Below are positions 9,147 to 18,445 of a stretch of DNA of 64,000 bases, in pieces; position 1 is the first letter of the stretch, and each line of letters opens with the position of its first letter. Source of the stretch: Candidatus Aminicenantota bacterium. Its GTDB lineage: Bacteria > Acidobacteriota > Aminicenantia > Aminicenantales > Aminicenantaceae. The stretch covers positions 185,712-249,711 of the forward strand of contig CP070750.1 in the NCBI GenBank assembly GCA_020348385.1. The letters are read 5' to 3'. A program made the translations under genes and the position numbers. The notes below the pieces were generated by a model, which was not told the DNA's origin, did not search any database, and saw only the letters and a program-made list of their open reading frames with translations.

Positions 9147-10148
9147 TCAGTCCAGAAAACCCTTTTCTTTGAGCCAGTCATCGTTATATATCGAGCTCAA
9201 ATAACGGGTTCCCGAGTCGGCGAATACAGTCACGATCCGGGCTGGTTTGTCGATTTTCTTGGCCAATTCGATACATCCCCATAATGCTGCTCCGCTCGAG
9301 CCTCCTGCCAGGATGGCCTCTTTATCTGCCAATTCTCGGACCATCTGAAAAGCCTTCTTATCCGTAATCTGGTATATATCATCGATCAGGCTAAAATCGA
9401 CACACCCTATCAAGAACTCATCTCCCAACCCCTCAAGGTAGTAAGGAGAGGGGGGAATGATTTTTTTTGTGTGAAAATAATCATAGAATATCGAACCCAC
9501 CGGATCCACACCTATAACCTTGATATTCGGATTTTTTTCTCTGAGAAATTTGGCAACACCGCAGATCGTTCCTCCAGTTCCTAAACCTGCCACAAAAAAG
9601 TCTATTTTCCCTTCCATCTGTTCCCATATCTCAGGGCCTGTTGAGTGATAGTGCGTTTCGCTATTTTCTCTGTTATTGTGCTGGTCAAAATAATACCCTC
9701 CTGGGGTTTCTTTCACGATACGCGGTGTGATGTTGTTATAGCTATTAGGGGAATTAGGCGACATAGTATGGTCGACCATTACAAGCTCCACATTCATGGC
9801 TCTTAGAAATTTAATTTTTTCCATGCTCAGGTTATTGCGGACGACCATTTTCACGTTGTATCCTTTAACCGAGCAAACCATTGCTAATCCTAGGGCTGTA
9901 TTTCCTGATGAATTGTCTATGATGGTATCCCCAGGTTTTATCCTGCCCTCCTTTTCAGCCTTGTCAATCATGTAACTGGCAATCCGATCCTTCACACTTC
10001 CCATCGGATTAAAATATTCCAGTTTGGTGAAAATTTCCGATTTAACCTCTTTCGTGATCTTTCCCAGTCGGACAAGAGGCGTGTTTCCGATTCCCTCGAG
10101 GATATTTTTGTATATGGATGTGGGTGGATTTGCGATTTTATCGTTCAT
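9147..10148 (-). CDS. PLP-dependent cysteine synthase / cystathionine beta-synthase family enzyme
   Basis: The 333 residues form a fold-type II PLP enzyme of the cysteine synthase family. The PLP lysine is Lys53 in NPMGSVKDR, the substrate loop reads NSSGNTALGLA, and the phosphate-binding loop is GLGTGGTICG. The sequence resembles the catalytic core of cystathionine beta-synthase (FDQHNNRENSETHYHSTGPEIW) more than plain O-acetylserine sulfhydrylases, and lacks the C-terminal CBS pair and N-terminal haem site of animal enzymes. It could make cysteine or cystathionine; sequence alone does not decide. It is convergent with the YHS gene and divergent from mnmA. Confidence 0.88.
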   Translation of the reverse strand: MNDKIANPPTSIYKNILEGIGNTPLVRLGKITKEVKSEIFTKLEYFNPMGSVKDRIASYMIDKAEKEGRIKPGDTIIDNSSGNTALGLAMVCSVKGYNVKMVVRNNLSMEKIKFLRAMNVELVMVDHTMSPNSPNSYNNITPRIVKETPGGYYFDQHNNRENSETHYHSTGPEIWEQMEGKIDFFVAGLGTGGTICGVAKFLREKNPNIKVIGVDPVGSIFYDYFHTKKIIPPSPYYLEGLGDEFLIGCVDFSLIDDIYQITDKKAFQMVRELADKEAILAGGSSGAALWGCIELAKKIDKPARIVTVFADSGTRYLSSIYNDDWLKEKGFLD

Positions 10149-10226
10149 TCTAGCCTCGGGCTTTGGTTTCTCTATTGATAAGAATCAAGGTTATACCATC
10201 GAAGAGGAGTCCTGTCAATTTATCCG

Positions 10227-10256
10227 TTGTCGGAGTTGCGAGTTATTTGGTATGCT
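10227..10256 (+). promoter_or_regulatory. Candidate promoter for mnmA
   Basis: TTGTCG (10227-10232), 18-base spacer, TATGCT (10251-10256) with a TG upstream of the -10 box. The predicted leader is only about 11 bases. The match is moderate. Confidence 0.35.
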
Positions 10257-10273
10257 AAACGGGCAGGAATGTT

Positions 10274-11362
10274 ATGAGGAAAAAAAGAGTACTGGTGGCT
10301 ATGAGCGGGGGAGTGGATTCTTCCGTGGCTGCGGCTCTTCTCAAAGAACAAGATTTTGAGGTAATTGGAATCACGATGGATATTTTTCCGCTACCTAAAC
10401 AGGAATGCGATAGCCCTCGCTCCTGTTGTGGTCGGGGAGCCATCGCTGATGCCAACCGCGTGGCCGCCCAGTTAAGAATTCCCCATTATGTCATAAACCT
10501 GAGGAAGTCGTTTCAACACTGGGTCGTTAATAATTTTTGTGAAGAATATGCCAAAGGGAGAACCCCGAATCCGTGCATCCGGTGCAATCAGTATATAAAG
10601 TTTGATGTTTTGTGGAAGAGAGCCAAAAAAATGGGAGCTGATTATATAGCAACCGGGCATCATGCCAATATTTTTTTTGAAAAGAGATCCGGAAGGTTTG
10701 GCTTGAAAAAAGGAAGGGATCCCCAAAAGGATCAGTCATATTTTTTATACACGATGACCCAAGAGCAGCTTGGCCGAACCCTGATGCCCATTGGCCAATT
10801 CACCAAACAAGAAGTCCGCAAAAAAGCCAAAGAGCTGGGGCTTGCTGCTCACCAGAGGCCGGAGAGTCAGGAGATTTGTTTTATTCCAGATGATGATTAC
10901 ACCCGTTTCCTCAAGCAAAAAATACCTGAGGTTTTTAAACCTGGGCCGATTGTCGACACAGAAGATCATGTCTTGGGTCAGCATACAGGAATCCTCCATT
11001 TCACAATCGGACAGAGGAGGGGATTGGGAATTGCAGCACCCCATCCTCTTTATGTTCTGGAAATCCATCCAGGAAGCCACAAGATAGTTGTGGGGGAGAA
11101 AAAGCACCTGTACAAAAAAAGTATGATTGTCTCTCGATTGAATCTTATCCCCCAACCTGACCTGACTAAGCCGATATCTGTGACAGCCAAAATCAGGTAT
11201 AAACACAAAGAATCCAAAGCCTTGCTTTTCCCTCAAAATAGGAATATTGCTCGTCTGGATTTCGATTCCCCTCAAAGGGCGGTAACACCCGGACAGTCCG
11301 CCGTGTTTTATGACAAAGACTTTGTATGGGGTGGAGGAATCATAGAAAAGACAGAGGTCTAG
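10274..11362 (+). CDS. mnmA: tRNA-specific 2-thiouridylase MnmA
   Basis: MnmA thiolates uridine 34 of Lys, Glu and Gln tRNAs using ATP and sulfur relayed from a cysteine desulfurase. The 362 residues start with the PP-loop SGGVDSS (11-17). The family's nucleophile lies in NPCIRCN (Cys104) and the persulfide cysteine in QEICFIPDD (Cys202). The C-terminal part carries the central and beta-barrel domains (TIGQRRGLG, FDSPQRAVTPGQSAVFY). The gene is alone in its orientation. Its stop codon overlaps the stop of the converging kinase gene by four bases (11359-11362), leaving no room for a separate terminator between them. Confidence 0.95.
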   Translation: MRKKRVLVAMSGGVDSSVAAALLKEQDFEVIGITMDIFPLPKQECDSPRSCCGRGAIADANRVAAQLRIPHYVINLRKSFQHWVVNNFCEEYAKGRTPNPCIRCNQYIKFDVLWKRAKKMGADYIATGHHANIFFEKRSGRFGLKKGRDPQKDQSYFLYTMTQEQLGRTLMPIGQFTKQEVRKKAKELGLAAHQRPESQEICFIPDDDYTRFLKQKIPEVFKPGPIVDTEDHVLGQHTGILHFTIGQRRGLGIAAPHPLYVLEIHPGSHKIVVGEKKHLYKKSMIVSRLNLIPQPDLTKPISVTAKIRYKHKESKALLFPQNRNIARLDFDSPQRAVTPGQSAVFYDKDFVWGGGIIEKTEV

Positions 11363-13533
11363 CTGTTTGGGTGCTTATTCGTTTTGTCAAATGTGATCGT
11401 GAAGGTTGCCCCAGGTTTTCTTTTGATGTTGATTTTGCCATTCAACTGAATCACCAGAGTTGTCACGAGCTGCAATCCAAAGGAATCAGCTGTTTCGATA
11501 TCCAGCTCCTTGGGGAGACCAACCCCGTTATCCCTGACAAGCAGTGTGACTTTCCCATCATCTGCTGTGAGCTGAATGTCTATTTTCCCCTTTTCCTCTT
11601 TCTTTTTATCGGAGTCTTTGACATGCGAAAACGCATATTTGAGGGAATTGGAGACCAGTTCGTTTATGATCAGACCACATGGGATGGCCTTATTGATATC
11701 GAGAGAAACATCCTGGACATCGGTATTTAAAATCACGGTTTTTGGATCTATTCTGTAGGATTGAAAAAGATAGGTGGCAAGATTTTGGATGTAATGGGAA
11801 AAATCGATTTTGGCAAGATCCGCAGATTGATAAAGCCTTTCATGGATCAAGGACATGGACCGGATGCGTCCCTGACTCTCTTTGAACATCTCGAGGATTT
11901 CTTGGTTTGTGATCCGGCTGGATTGGAGGTTGAGCAGAGATGATATCACCTGCATATTGTTTTTAACCCTGTGGTGAATTTCTTTGAGCAGCACTTCTTT
12001 TTCCTTCAGTGAGGCATTGAGTTGTTCTTCCACCCGGTTGCGCTCCAGAGCATTGGCAAGGATATCACCGACCATTCTGAGGAGAACGATAATGTCTACG
12101 GACCAAGTTTTTTCCGACTGCTGAGATTCCAATCCCACAAACCCAAAGGCCTTTCCACCATAGGCAATCGGAACATGGATCAGAGAAGTACTTCCTCGAG
12201 CTTCTAAGGTTTCCAAGAAAGATCCAGCATTGGGGGGGATTTCGGACTTGTCTGTGATATAGATAGTTTCGCGTGTATTTATCTGGGCTGTGTGCCACCT
12301 GTGATCTTCGACTGAAAGGTTTTGGTTTGTCTGAAGAAGAGGAGTGCCTGTATTGCTGCACCATTCGTGTGTCATTTTCATGTGCTTTTTATCTGAAGTG
12401 TATTGGATAACATAGCTTTGGTCGACGGCTGCGAATTCTCCTATGGATTGAAGGGCCTTTTTGATCTCGTTATCGATTTTTTCTGAGGGAAGATTGATAA
12501 AGTTTGTCGATATGGTTGTGACAAGCTTTTCGAATTTTGAGCGCACCTCTAACTTTTTTTCGACTTCTTTGCGTTCGGTGATGTCGATAAACGATAAAAT
12601 AGTGGTCAACGGTTTATCCACATCGTCTTTAACCATACTGGCTGAAATCTGGACATCGAACTGAGATTCGTCTTTTCTTTTTGCCTTGGACTCGCCGATA
12701 AATTTTCCCTTTTCTCTTATGGAATCCAAAATGTCTAGAGCCTTGTGTTCGTCCTGCCAAAATTCCACCAAATGTCTGCCGATGACATCATCTTCTTCAT
12801 AGCCCCACATATTCAAGAAAGCGGGATTCACGTATGTTAGTTTCCCTCTTGGTTCGGCGAGTGCAATGGCGTTTATCGTGGAATCTACGGCCAAATCCTT
12901 GATCATGAGTTCTTTCTCGGCGATCTTGCGCTCTGTTATATCCCTGACGATGCCCAGGGCATTCCATTTGTTCCGGATCTTCACCGAGGACAAAGATATT
13001 TCTATCGGGATTTCATCTCCCCCTTTTCTTATCCCGGAAAGCTCGATTGTTTTACCAATTATCGGAGCGTAGCCTGTTTTTCGAAATCGTTTGAATCCAG
13101 AATCGAGGAATTCATAATATTTTTCAGGAACGAGAAACTTGAAGTCTCGACCGATAACATCCTTCCTTCGATAACGGAATATGATTTCAGCCGCTTCGTT
13201 CCAATAGGAAATATTCCCATCGTGGTCCGCCATGATAATTGCGTCCTTAGCTGATGCGCTTATCCCCCGAAATTTTTCTTCGCTCTCGCTTAATTCATCG
13301 GTCGTTTTTTTGCTTTTTACGAGGATGTTAGCCATGAGCAAGCCGAAGATGATGAAAAACCCAAGGACAGTCAGCCGCAGGTAGATCGCTGTTTTTGGGA
13401 CATTTGTGAACAAAACCTCCAGAAAACTCCCTCCCCCGTAAAGAGGAGTTGTGTAAGCAATGAATGAATCTATCAGCCAAAAAAGCAATCCGAAGCCCAG
13501 AGATGTTGCGATAACTTTCTGTTTAATCTTCAT
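11359..13533 (-). CDS. Membrane PAS-PAS-GAF sensor histidine kinase (HisKA_2 type)
   Basis: 724 residues. Two N-terminal membrane segments (about residues 9-29 and 49-71) precede two PAS domains (about 85-205 and 210-330, each followed by an R(D/E)ITERK-type linker), a GAF domain (about 335-500, VDQSYVIQY... FGFVGLE), a HisKA_2 phosphoacceptor region (LLKEIHHRVKNNMQVISSLL) and a HATPase domain (IINELVSNSLKYAF, DNGVGLP). HisKA_2 kinases often signal to stand-alone receivers or PAS-regulated pathways. No response regulator is adjacent, so it is an orphan. The ligand is unknown. It is convergent with and overlaps mnmA. Confidence 0.9.
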   Translation of the reverse strand: MKIKQKVIATSLGFGLLFWLIDSFIAYTTPLYGGGSFLEVLFTNVPKTAIYLRLTVLGFFIIFGLLMANILVKSKKTTDELSESEEKFRGISASAKDAIIMADHDGNISYWNEAAEIIFRYRRKDVIGRDFKFLVPEKYYEFLDSGFKRFRKTGYAPIIGKTIELSGIRKGGDEIPIEISLSSVKIRNKWNALGIVRDITERKIAEKELMIKDLAVDSTINAIALAEPRGKLTYVNPAFLNMWGYEEDDVIGRHLVEFWQDEHKALDILDSIREKGKFIGESKAKRKDESQFDVQISASMVKDDVDKPLTTILSFIDITERKEVEKKLEVRSKFEKLVTTISTNFINLPSEKIDNEIKKALQSIGEFAAVDQSYVIQYTSDKKHMKMTHEWCSNTGTPLLQTNQNLSVEDHRWHTAQINTRETIYITDKSEIPPNAGSFLETLEARGSTSLIHVPIAYGGKAFGFVGLESQQSEKTWSVDIIVLLRMVGDILANALERNRVEEQLNASLKEKEVLLKEIHHRVKNNMQVISSLLNLQSSRITNQEILEMFKESQGRIRSMSLIHERLYQSADLAKIDFSHYIQNLATYLFQSYRIDPKTVILNTDVQDVSLDINKAIPCGLIINELVSNSLKYAFSHVKDSDKKKEEKGKIDIQLTADDGKVTLLVRDNGVGLPKELDIETADSFGLQLVTTLVIQLNGKINIKRKPGATFTITFDKTNKHPNS

Positions 13534-13591
13534 GATATCTTATGATTTTGTCGGTAATATACCTCTTTTGTTGGTAATATTCAAATGGTCA

Positions 13592-14059
13592 TCACTTTTT
13601 GTCCTCAAAATATATTTTTTTGAAAGCTGCAACTTTAGATTTGAGCATTTCCACATTACCCATCTCGGTCGTCTGTTTGGTTTTCATGGCAAAAACCAGA
13701 ATTTGATGGCAATGGGCTAATTTTTTTAAGTATCTCTCTACGGCCTGCTCGTCTTCAGAGTCAGGGTTTTTGATCCGTTGGGTCAAAAAATATTGGCCGA
13801 TGATATATTGGATCTCCTCGGCGTGTTTTTCTTTGTTCATAACCCACCGCACGGTTTGATTCATGTTTGGCGACGACTCCTTTGAAAGCTGAACGATCTG
13901 CTGCATGGCCTTTTCGATTGTTTGGATGTGTTCTGTGATCATCGTGAATCTCATTTCATCGTTATAGATCCCACAGGGTACTTCGCAGTGGGAAAATACG
14001 GCCGGTCGCGAGAGGATAATTAGAGTGAAAAAGAAAACCCAAGATAGCGATTTTTTCAT
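13592..14059 (-). CDS. sodN: Nickel superoxide dismutase with Sec signal peptide
   Basis: 155 residues. A signal peptide (MKKSLSWVFFFTLIILSRPAVFS) is followed directly by HCEVPCGIY, the nickel-hook motif HCxxPCGxY of Ni-SOD. Cleavage after residue 23 would expose His24 as the new N-terminus, with Cys25 and Cys29 as thiolate ligands, exactly as Ni-SOD needs. The mature part (~132 residues) is helical, like known SodN. In Streptomyces the propeptide is removed by SodX; here signal peptidase I could do it while exporting the enzyme to the periplasm. An AAGGAG site (14067-14072) decides the start at 14059 over an upstream in-frame ATG at 14092. Role: removal of superoxide outside the cytoplasm. 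Confidence 0.85.
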   Translation of the reverse strand: MKKSLSWVFFFTLIILSRPAVFSHCEVPCGIYNDEMRFTMITEHIQTIEKAMQQIVQLSKESSPNMNQTVRWVMNKEKHAEEIQYIIGQYFLTQRIKNPDSEDEQAVERYLKKLAHCHQILVFAMKTKQTTEMGNVEMLKSKVAAFKKIYFEDKK

Positions 14060-14152
14060 TTGTTTTCTCCTTTCTGTTATTGATCTGTTCATCCAAAAGG
14101 TATAAAACTAATGTAATCAATTTATCTTATTTTGTCGATAGGTAAAATAGAT

Positions 14153-15937
14153 TTAGATAGTCCGTGTGGCTTTTGCGAGCCACGTTTGCTCTTGTTTACT
14201 AACGAGAGGCGATAGAATTATTTGCACCCGCTTGTGATAGGCATTGAGCCAGGCGATTTCCTCTTGCCTCAACAGGCTCATTTTCACAAGATTCAGGTCG
14301 ATTGGGCATAGGGTCAGGGTTTCGAACTTATAAAAAGTCGAGTTTTCCGTTGAGTTTTTTTCATCTTCTACGGTCAAGACGGCATTTTCCAAACGGATGC
14401 CGAACTGATCCTCAAGGTAAATCCCAGGCTCGATGGTGGTGATCATTCCAGGTTCGAGCGCCACCCCGACACACCGTTGGGGGGAAATGGCGTGGGGTCC
14501 TTCATGGACATTCAGGTAGGTGCCGATCCCATGCCCTGTGCCATGGCCGTAATTTTGGCCATTCCTCCAAAGGGGAAGTCGGGCTATCGTGTCCAATTGC
14601 CTGCCTGCTGTGCCCTGGGGAAAAGAGGTCATAGAGAGGGCAATCAGTCCTTTCAATACTCGTGTAAAGCACTCCTTGTGTTGAGTTCGTGGTCTCCCGA
14701 GACAGATCGTTCGTGTGATATCTGTGGTAGCATCGCTGTATTGAGCCCCGGAGTCAATAAGATAGATATCCTTTTTTTGTAATGGAATATCGGTTTCCGG
14801 AGTCGCTCCGTAATGAACGATAGCCGAATGGGTTCTGTAGGCTGATATCGTCTCAAAACTCAACCCTTGAAAAAATGTGCTCCGGGCACGGAATTCTGCC
14901 AGCTTTGCTGCCGCCCTGATCTCTGTGATACGATGTCTTTGCAATGACTGGCTCAACCAAAAAAGAAATTTCACCATGGCTGCTCCGTCTCGCACATGGG
15001 CAGAACGAAATCCCTGGATCTCCGTTTTGTTTTTGACCGCTTTCAATTTAGGGATGGGGCCTGATGAAAGATGAATTTTCGTGTATCTTTTCAACGTATT
15101 CACTATGCGCTGATTCACTTGGTTCTCGTCCACCCAAACATGTTTGCTTTTTTGGCAGAATTCTCGGAGTGCCGGAAAAAATTTTTCATAGGCTAAAATT
15201 TCTGCCGAGTTTTTCAGGTGATGTTGCGTCTTTCTGGTCAGTTTATCCAAATCAATAAAAAGCATGGCCCTATTCTTGAAAATCAAGGCGTAAGCTATCA
15301 CAACCGGGTTGTACTTAATGTCTCTTCCTCTGATGTTGAAAAGCCAAGCGATCTCATCTAAAGCGGTAACAACCAACAAGTCTTTTGATTGTTCGGACAT
15401 TTTTTCGCGAATTCGTCCGAGTTTCTTTTTGGTAGATTCTCCGGCGTATTTAATGGGATGTACAAGGATTTTTTCTTTGGAATAGCTGGAGCGCTCTATC
15501 CAGATGAGATCGACAAGATTCTTGGGGACACATTTCACCCGGATTCCCCTTTTTTTAAGGAAATAATGGAGATCTTCGAAGTTTTGGTGAGAGATGACTT
15601 GGGGATCGACGCCCAAAATTTCATCTTTCCCCAATTCTTTGGCCAGCCATTCTTTTATGGTAGGGATGCCCGGGATCCCCTGTTTAAACAATGTGAAGAT
15701 CCCGCTATCCAGCTCCCTTTCGGCTTGTAAAAAATAGCGGGAATCCGTCCAGAGGCCTGCCTTGGATCGAGTGATGACGACATCGCCGGCAGAGCCTCTA
15801 AATCCGCTGATGTATTTCCTTCTCTGCCAGAATTCGGGGATGTATTCATCCATGTGGGGATCTGTGCTGGGTACTAAGTAGGCATCCAACCCAAATTTTT
15901 TCATCAGCACACGTAGCGCTTGCACTCTATGCTTCAT
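14153..15937 (-). CDS. Xaa-Pro aminopeptidase (aminopeptidase P, M24B)
   Basis: 594 residues, the length of the long eukaryote-like cytosolic aminopeptidase P (XPNPEP1 type) with two creatinase-like N-terminal domains and a C-terminal pita-bread metallopeptidase domain. Metal ligands are visible: two Asp in LIDSGAQYSDATTDITRT, His in GHGTGHGIGTYLNVHEGP, and two Glu in TIEPGIYLEDQFGIRLENA. It cleaves the first residue from peptides with proline in position two. There is no signal peptide, so it is cytoplasmic. It precedes sodN on the same strand with a gap of about 93 bases, probably as an independent unit. Confidence 0.93.
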   Translation of the reverse strand: MKHRVQALRVLMKKFGLDAYLVPSTDPHMDEYIPEFWQRRKYISGFRGSAGDVVITRSKAGLWTDSRYFLQAERELDSGIFTLFKQGIPGIPTIKEWLAKELGKDEILGVDPQVISHQNFEDLHYFLKKRGIRVKCVPKNLVDLIWIERSSYSKEKILVHPIKYAGESTKKKLGRIREKMSEQSKDLLVVTALDEIAWLFNIRGRDIKYNPVVIAYALIFKNRAMLFIDLDKLTRKTQHHLKNSAEILAYEKFFPALREFCQKSKHVWVDENQVNQRIVNTLKRYTKIHLSSGPIPKLKAVKNKTEIQGFRSAHVRDGAAMVKFLFWLSQSLQRHRITEIRAAAKLAEFRARSTFFQGLSFETISAYRTHSAIVHYGATPETDIPLQKKDIYLIDSGAQYSDATTDITRTICLGRPRTQHKECFTRVLKGLIALSMTSFPQGTAGRQLDTIARLPLWRNGQNYGHGTGHGIGTYLNVHEGPHAISPQRCVGVALEPGMITTIEPGIYLEDQFGIRLENAVLTVEDEKNSTENSTFYKFETLTLCPIDLNLVKMSLLRQEEIAWLNAYHKRVQIILSPLVSKQEQTWLAKATRTI

Positions 15938-15992
15938 GACATTCCTTTTTTGTATTATTCACAAGTTTGAAGAGAAAGAATTTTACCCCTTA

Positions 15993-16997
15993 TCATAAGA
16001 AAAAGTGGATCATCAAAATGCTGCATCCGGCTACGAACAATGCCCCGATAAATCCGATAAGAAGAGGCTTCAAGCCCACTTTCTTGAAGGAACTGAATAC
16101 CGTGTTCAGCCCGATTCCGGCAAGACCCAAGAGAATCAAGAATTTTCCTGCCGTGTTGAACGCATGAACTCCATCGGGGGAAAAATATCCTTGGGTGTTC
16201 AAACCTGCTAGAATGAAGTAGCCGAACAAAAACCAAGGAAAAGCCTTCGACACATTCACTCGAGCTCCATCTTCTTTTTGCCCTTTTAGAATAGTGTTGG
16301 CGTACCAAACAGCGATCAGAAATGCCACGGGCACCATGAAGCAATTGCGGACAAGTTTGACGGCCGTTGCTGTTTTCCCTGCCAGGTCGGAATAGATGAA
16401 TCCCGCTCCGACTACTTGAGGTGTCGAGTGGATAGCGGTCCCGGCAAAGACGCCGAAATTCATATCGGTCACCCCCAACATTTGGGCGATTTTAGGATAG
16501 AGAATGATGGCCACAAAACCCCAAAGTGCGATCGTGCCGATAGCGTAGCTTGTCTCCTCCTCCTTCGCTTTTATGAGCGGGGCTGTGACAGCGATGGCCG
16601 AGCCCCCACAGATGGTTGTCCCGACCGATAGGAGGACTGCCAACCCAGTCGGAAGCTTGAAAATTTTACCAAGATAGTAAATCACGAAGTAGCTGATCAT
16701 CATCGTCACCAATATGATGATCAGCATGTTCGCTCCTTGAGAGCCGATGTTGCGAAAGTTCAACGAGGCTCCTATTAGGACGATTCCAAGGATCAGGATC
16801 TTTTCGAATGCTTTGATACCAGGGAGAAAGAATTTGGGAAGTATCCCCGTGTTTCTAACTAGGATCCCGATCAGGATAGCGATGACGGCTGCTTCGATAG
16901 GATTTTTTCCGCCCAAGACTATCAATCGCGATAACAGCGTAGCCAGAACACCGACAACAAGCATCAGCATCCAACCGGGCAGATATTCCTTTTTCAT
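15993..16997 (-). CDS. YeiH-family (UPF0324) putative sulfate exporter, integral membrane protein
   Basis: 334 residues with about ten hydrophobic segments. Conserved features of the YeiH/UPF0324 family are present: GASLNFRNIG, GTTICGGSAIAVTAPLI, the AGTAIHSTPQVVGAG motif and the GLNT repeat near the C-terminus. Members are annotated as putative sulfate or sulfonate exporters, but the substrate is poorly established. AAGGAG upstream of ATG 16997 supports the start. It faces away from the G-rich repeat at 17.07 kb and is separated from the aminopeptidase gene by 55 bases. Confidence 0.88.
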   Translation of the reverse strand: MKKEYLPGWMLMLVVGVLATLLSRLIVLGGKNPIEAAVIAILIGILVRNTGILPKFFLPGIKAFEKILILGIVLIGASLNFRNIGSQGANMLIIILVTMMISYFVIYYLGKIFKLPTGLAVLLSVGTTICGGSAIAVTAPLIKAKEEETSYAIGTIALWGFVAIILYPKIAQMLGVTDMNFGVFAGTAIHSTPQVVGAGFIYSDLAGKTATAVKLVRNCFMVPVAFLIAVWYANTILKGQKEDGARVNVSKAFPWFLFGYFILAGLNTQGYFSPDGVHAFNTAGKFLILLGLAGIGLNTVFSSFKKVGLKPLLIGFIGALFVAGCSILMIHFFL

Positions 16998-17067
16998 GCA
17001 AAAAATCTCCTTATAAAAAACATTTCCTAGAGTACCATTTTTCCATTCTTTAATATACCTTAAATGT

Positions 17068-17121
17068 AGGGTGGGGTGGGTAGGCTAGGGTGGAGTGGGT
17101 AGGCTGTAGGGTGGGGAGGGT
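17068..17121. repeat. Short tandem G-rich repeat with G-quadruplex potential
   Basis: Three imperfect copies of an ~18-base unit, AGGGTGGGGTGGGTAGGC, start at 17068, 17087 and 17108. The run of G-tracts fits a G3+ quadruplex pattern. The first 17 bases (17068-17084) recur exactly in inverse orientation at 51207-51223. It lies between the yeiH-like gene and the next gene. Confidence 0.6.
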
Positions 17122-17187
17122 CGATATCATTTTCCTTGAGAAAAGGCAGCCAGTGCCTTTATAATACATCAAAGGAAGAATCGGAAA

Positions 17188-18066
17188 ATGGAATTTGGCT
17201 GCGCGTCCGAAGTCAACACCATCAAACGTCTTTTGCTGAAACATCCGAGCGAGGCTTTTATCAATAATGAACATATCGACGCCCAGTGGATGGATCTCAA
17301 TTACTTGGGCCCTCCGGATTATAACCGAGCGGTGAGCGAGTTCGAGGGATTTGTGGAGCTGCTGGAGAGACATGTTCCAGAGATCCATTATTTGCCGCGT
17401 CATGAACAAACGGGTTTAGATTCGATTTATGTTCATGATCCGGTGATCATGACTTCTGAAGGTGCGGTGTTGTGCAACATGTGGAAGGAACAGAGGAGAG
17501 GAGAGCCGGTTGCTCTGCAGGAGTTTTTAGCTGGACTAGGTATCCCAATTCTAGGTTCTATTACGGGTGATGGGTATTTGGAAGGAGGAGATGTCGTTCT
17601 CTTCGATAAAAACACACTCGCTGTTGCAGAGGGGTACCGGACAAATCAGGAAGGCATCCAGCAGTTCCAAAATCTGACCAAAGAATTTTTGACTGATTTC
17701 CAGGTCGTTCCGCTGCCCCATTGGCAGGGACCGGATGATGTCCTTCATCTGATGTCGATCATCAGCCCGGTCGATCACGACTTGTGTGTTGTTTATTCTC
17801 GTTTGATGTCGGTCCCGTTCCGTGAATGGCTTGTCAGCCGTGGAATTAAGCTCGTCGAGGTGCCGGACACGGAGTTCGAGACTATGGGATGCAATGTTCT
17901 GGCCATTTCCCCGCGAAGATGTATCATGCTTGCAGGCAATCCTCGCACTCGGCAATTGCTTGAAAATGAGGGAGTTGAAGTCATGGAATATGAGGGAGCG
18001 GATATCTCAAAAAAGGGAGCGGGTGGACCAACGTGTTTGACCCGCCCTCTCTGGCGAATCGAATAA
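17188..18066 (+). CDS. Arginine deiminase/DDAH-fold amidinohydrolase
   Basis: 292 residues of the pentein (amidinotransferase) superfamily, in the style of dimethylarginine dimethylaminohydrolase. Visible active-site elements are the Asp in YVHDPV, the GDGYLEGGD loop, the His in DDVLHLMSII and the nucleophile Cys283 in GGPTCLTRP near the C-terminus. These enzymes act on guanidino groups of arginine, methylarginines or related compounds, releasing citrulline and an amine, or they transfer the amidino group. The natural substrate is not evident, and no arginine operon surrounds it. AAAGGAAG precedes the ATG. Confidence 0.85.
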   Translation: MEFGCASEVNTIKRLLLKHPSEAFINNEHIDAQWMDLNYLGPPDYNRAVSEFEGFVELLERHVPEIHYLPRHEQTGLDSIYVHDPVIMTSEGAVLCNMWKEQRRGEPVALQEFLAGLGIPILGSITGDGYLEGGDVVLFDKNTLAVAEGYRTNQEGIQQFQNLTKEFLTDFQVVPLPHWQGPDDVLHLMSIISPVDHDLCVVYSRLMSVPFREWLVSRGIKLVEVPDTEFETMGCNVLAISPRRCIMLAGNPRTRQLLENEGVEVMEYEGADISKKGAGGPTCLTRPLWRIE

Positions 18067-18088
18067 ATGGAATTAGGCCTTATGAGAA

Positions 18089-18382
18089 TCAATCCTTATC
18101 GAGGGCATTCAGTTTCGAATGGATGGTCGCGTCTTTATCAAGGCGATGATCGATGTTTAAATCGATGTGTATGCGCTGGGCGCCCATCTCTGTGATTTTT
18201 GCATGGGCTTTTTGGATAACCTCAAAAAGAGTGGCTAAATCCGGAGATTCGATCGTGGTGTTCATGCCGCCCGTCACGCTTTTTAAACCCGAGCTCTCGA
18301 TCACTTTGATGACTTCTTTAACGTACTTAGAGACAGAGGCTCCTTCGCTTGTGGGGAAGATGGCTAAAGATGCAATAATCAT
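18089..18382 (-). CDS. MTH1187-family thiamine-binding protein
   Basis: 97 residues matching the small DUF77/MTH1187 family, which folds like YkoF and binds thiamine-type ligands (MIIASLAIFPTSEGASVSKYV, GMNTTIESPDL, GAQRIHIDLNIDHR). It is cytoplasmic and usually tetrameric. It lies at the end of a same-strand run with thiE, thiL, thiM and a flavoprotein, which supports a role in thiamine handling, although its exact function is not settled for the family. Confidence 0.85.
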   Translation of the reverse strand: MIIASLAIFPTSEGASVSKYVKEVIKVIESSGLKSVTGGMNTTIESPDLATLFEVIQKAHAKITEMGAQRIHIDLNIDHRLDKDATIHSKLNALDKD

Positions 18383-18445
18383 TTATTCACCTGTTTTCGC
18401 TTGTTCCCATCAATTTTATCCTATTAGAATGGGCCGATCAATGCC

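Noticed and set aside
17068..17121. CRISPR-like array
   Set aside because: The repeats are about 18 bases, adjacent with almost no spacer, and not identical.
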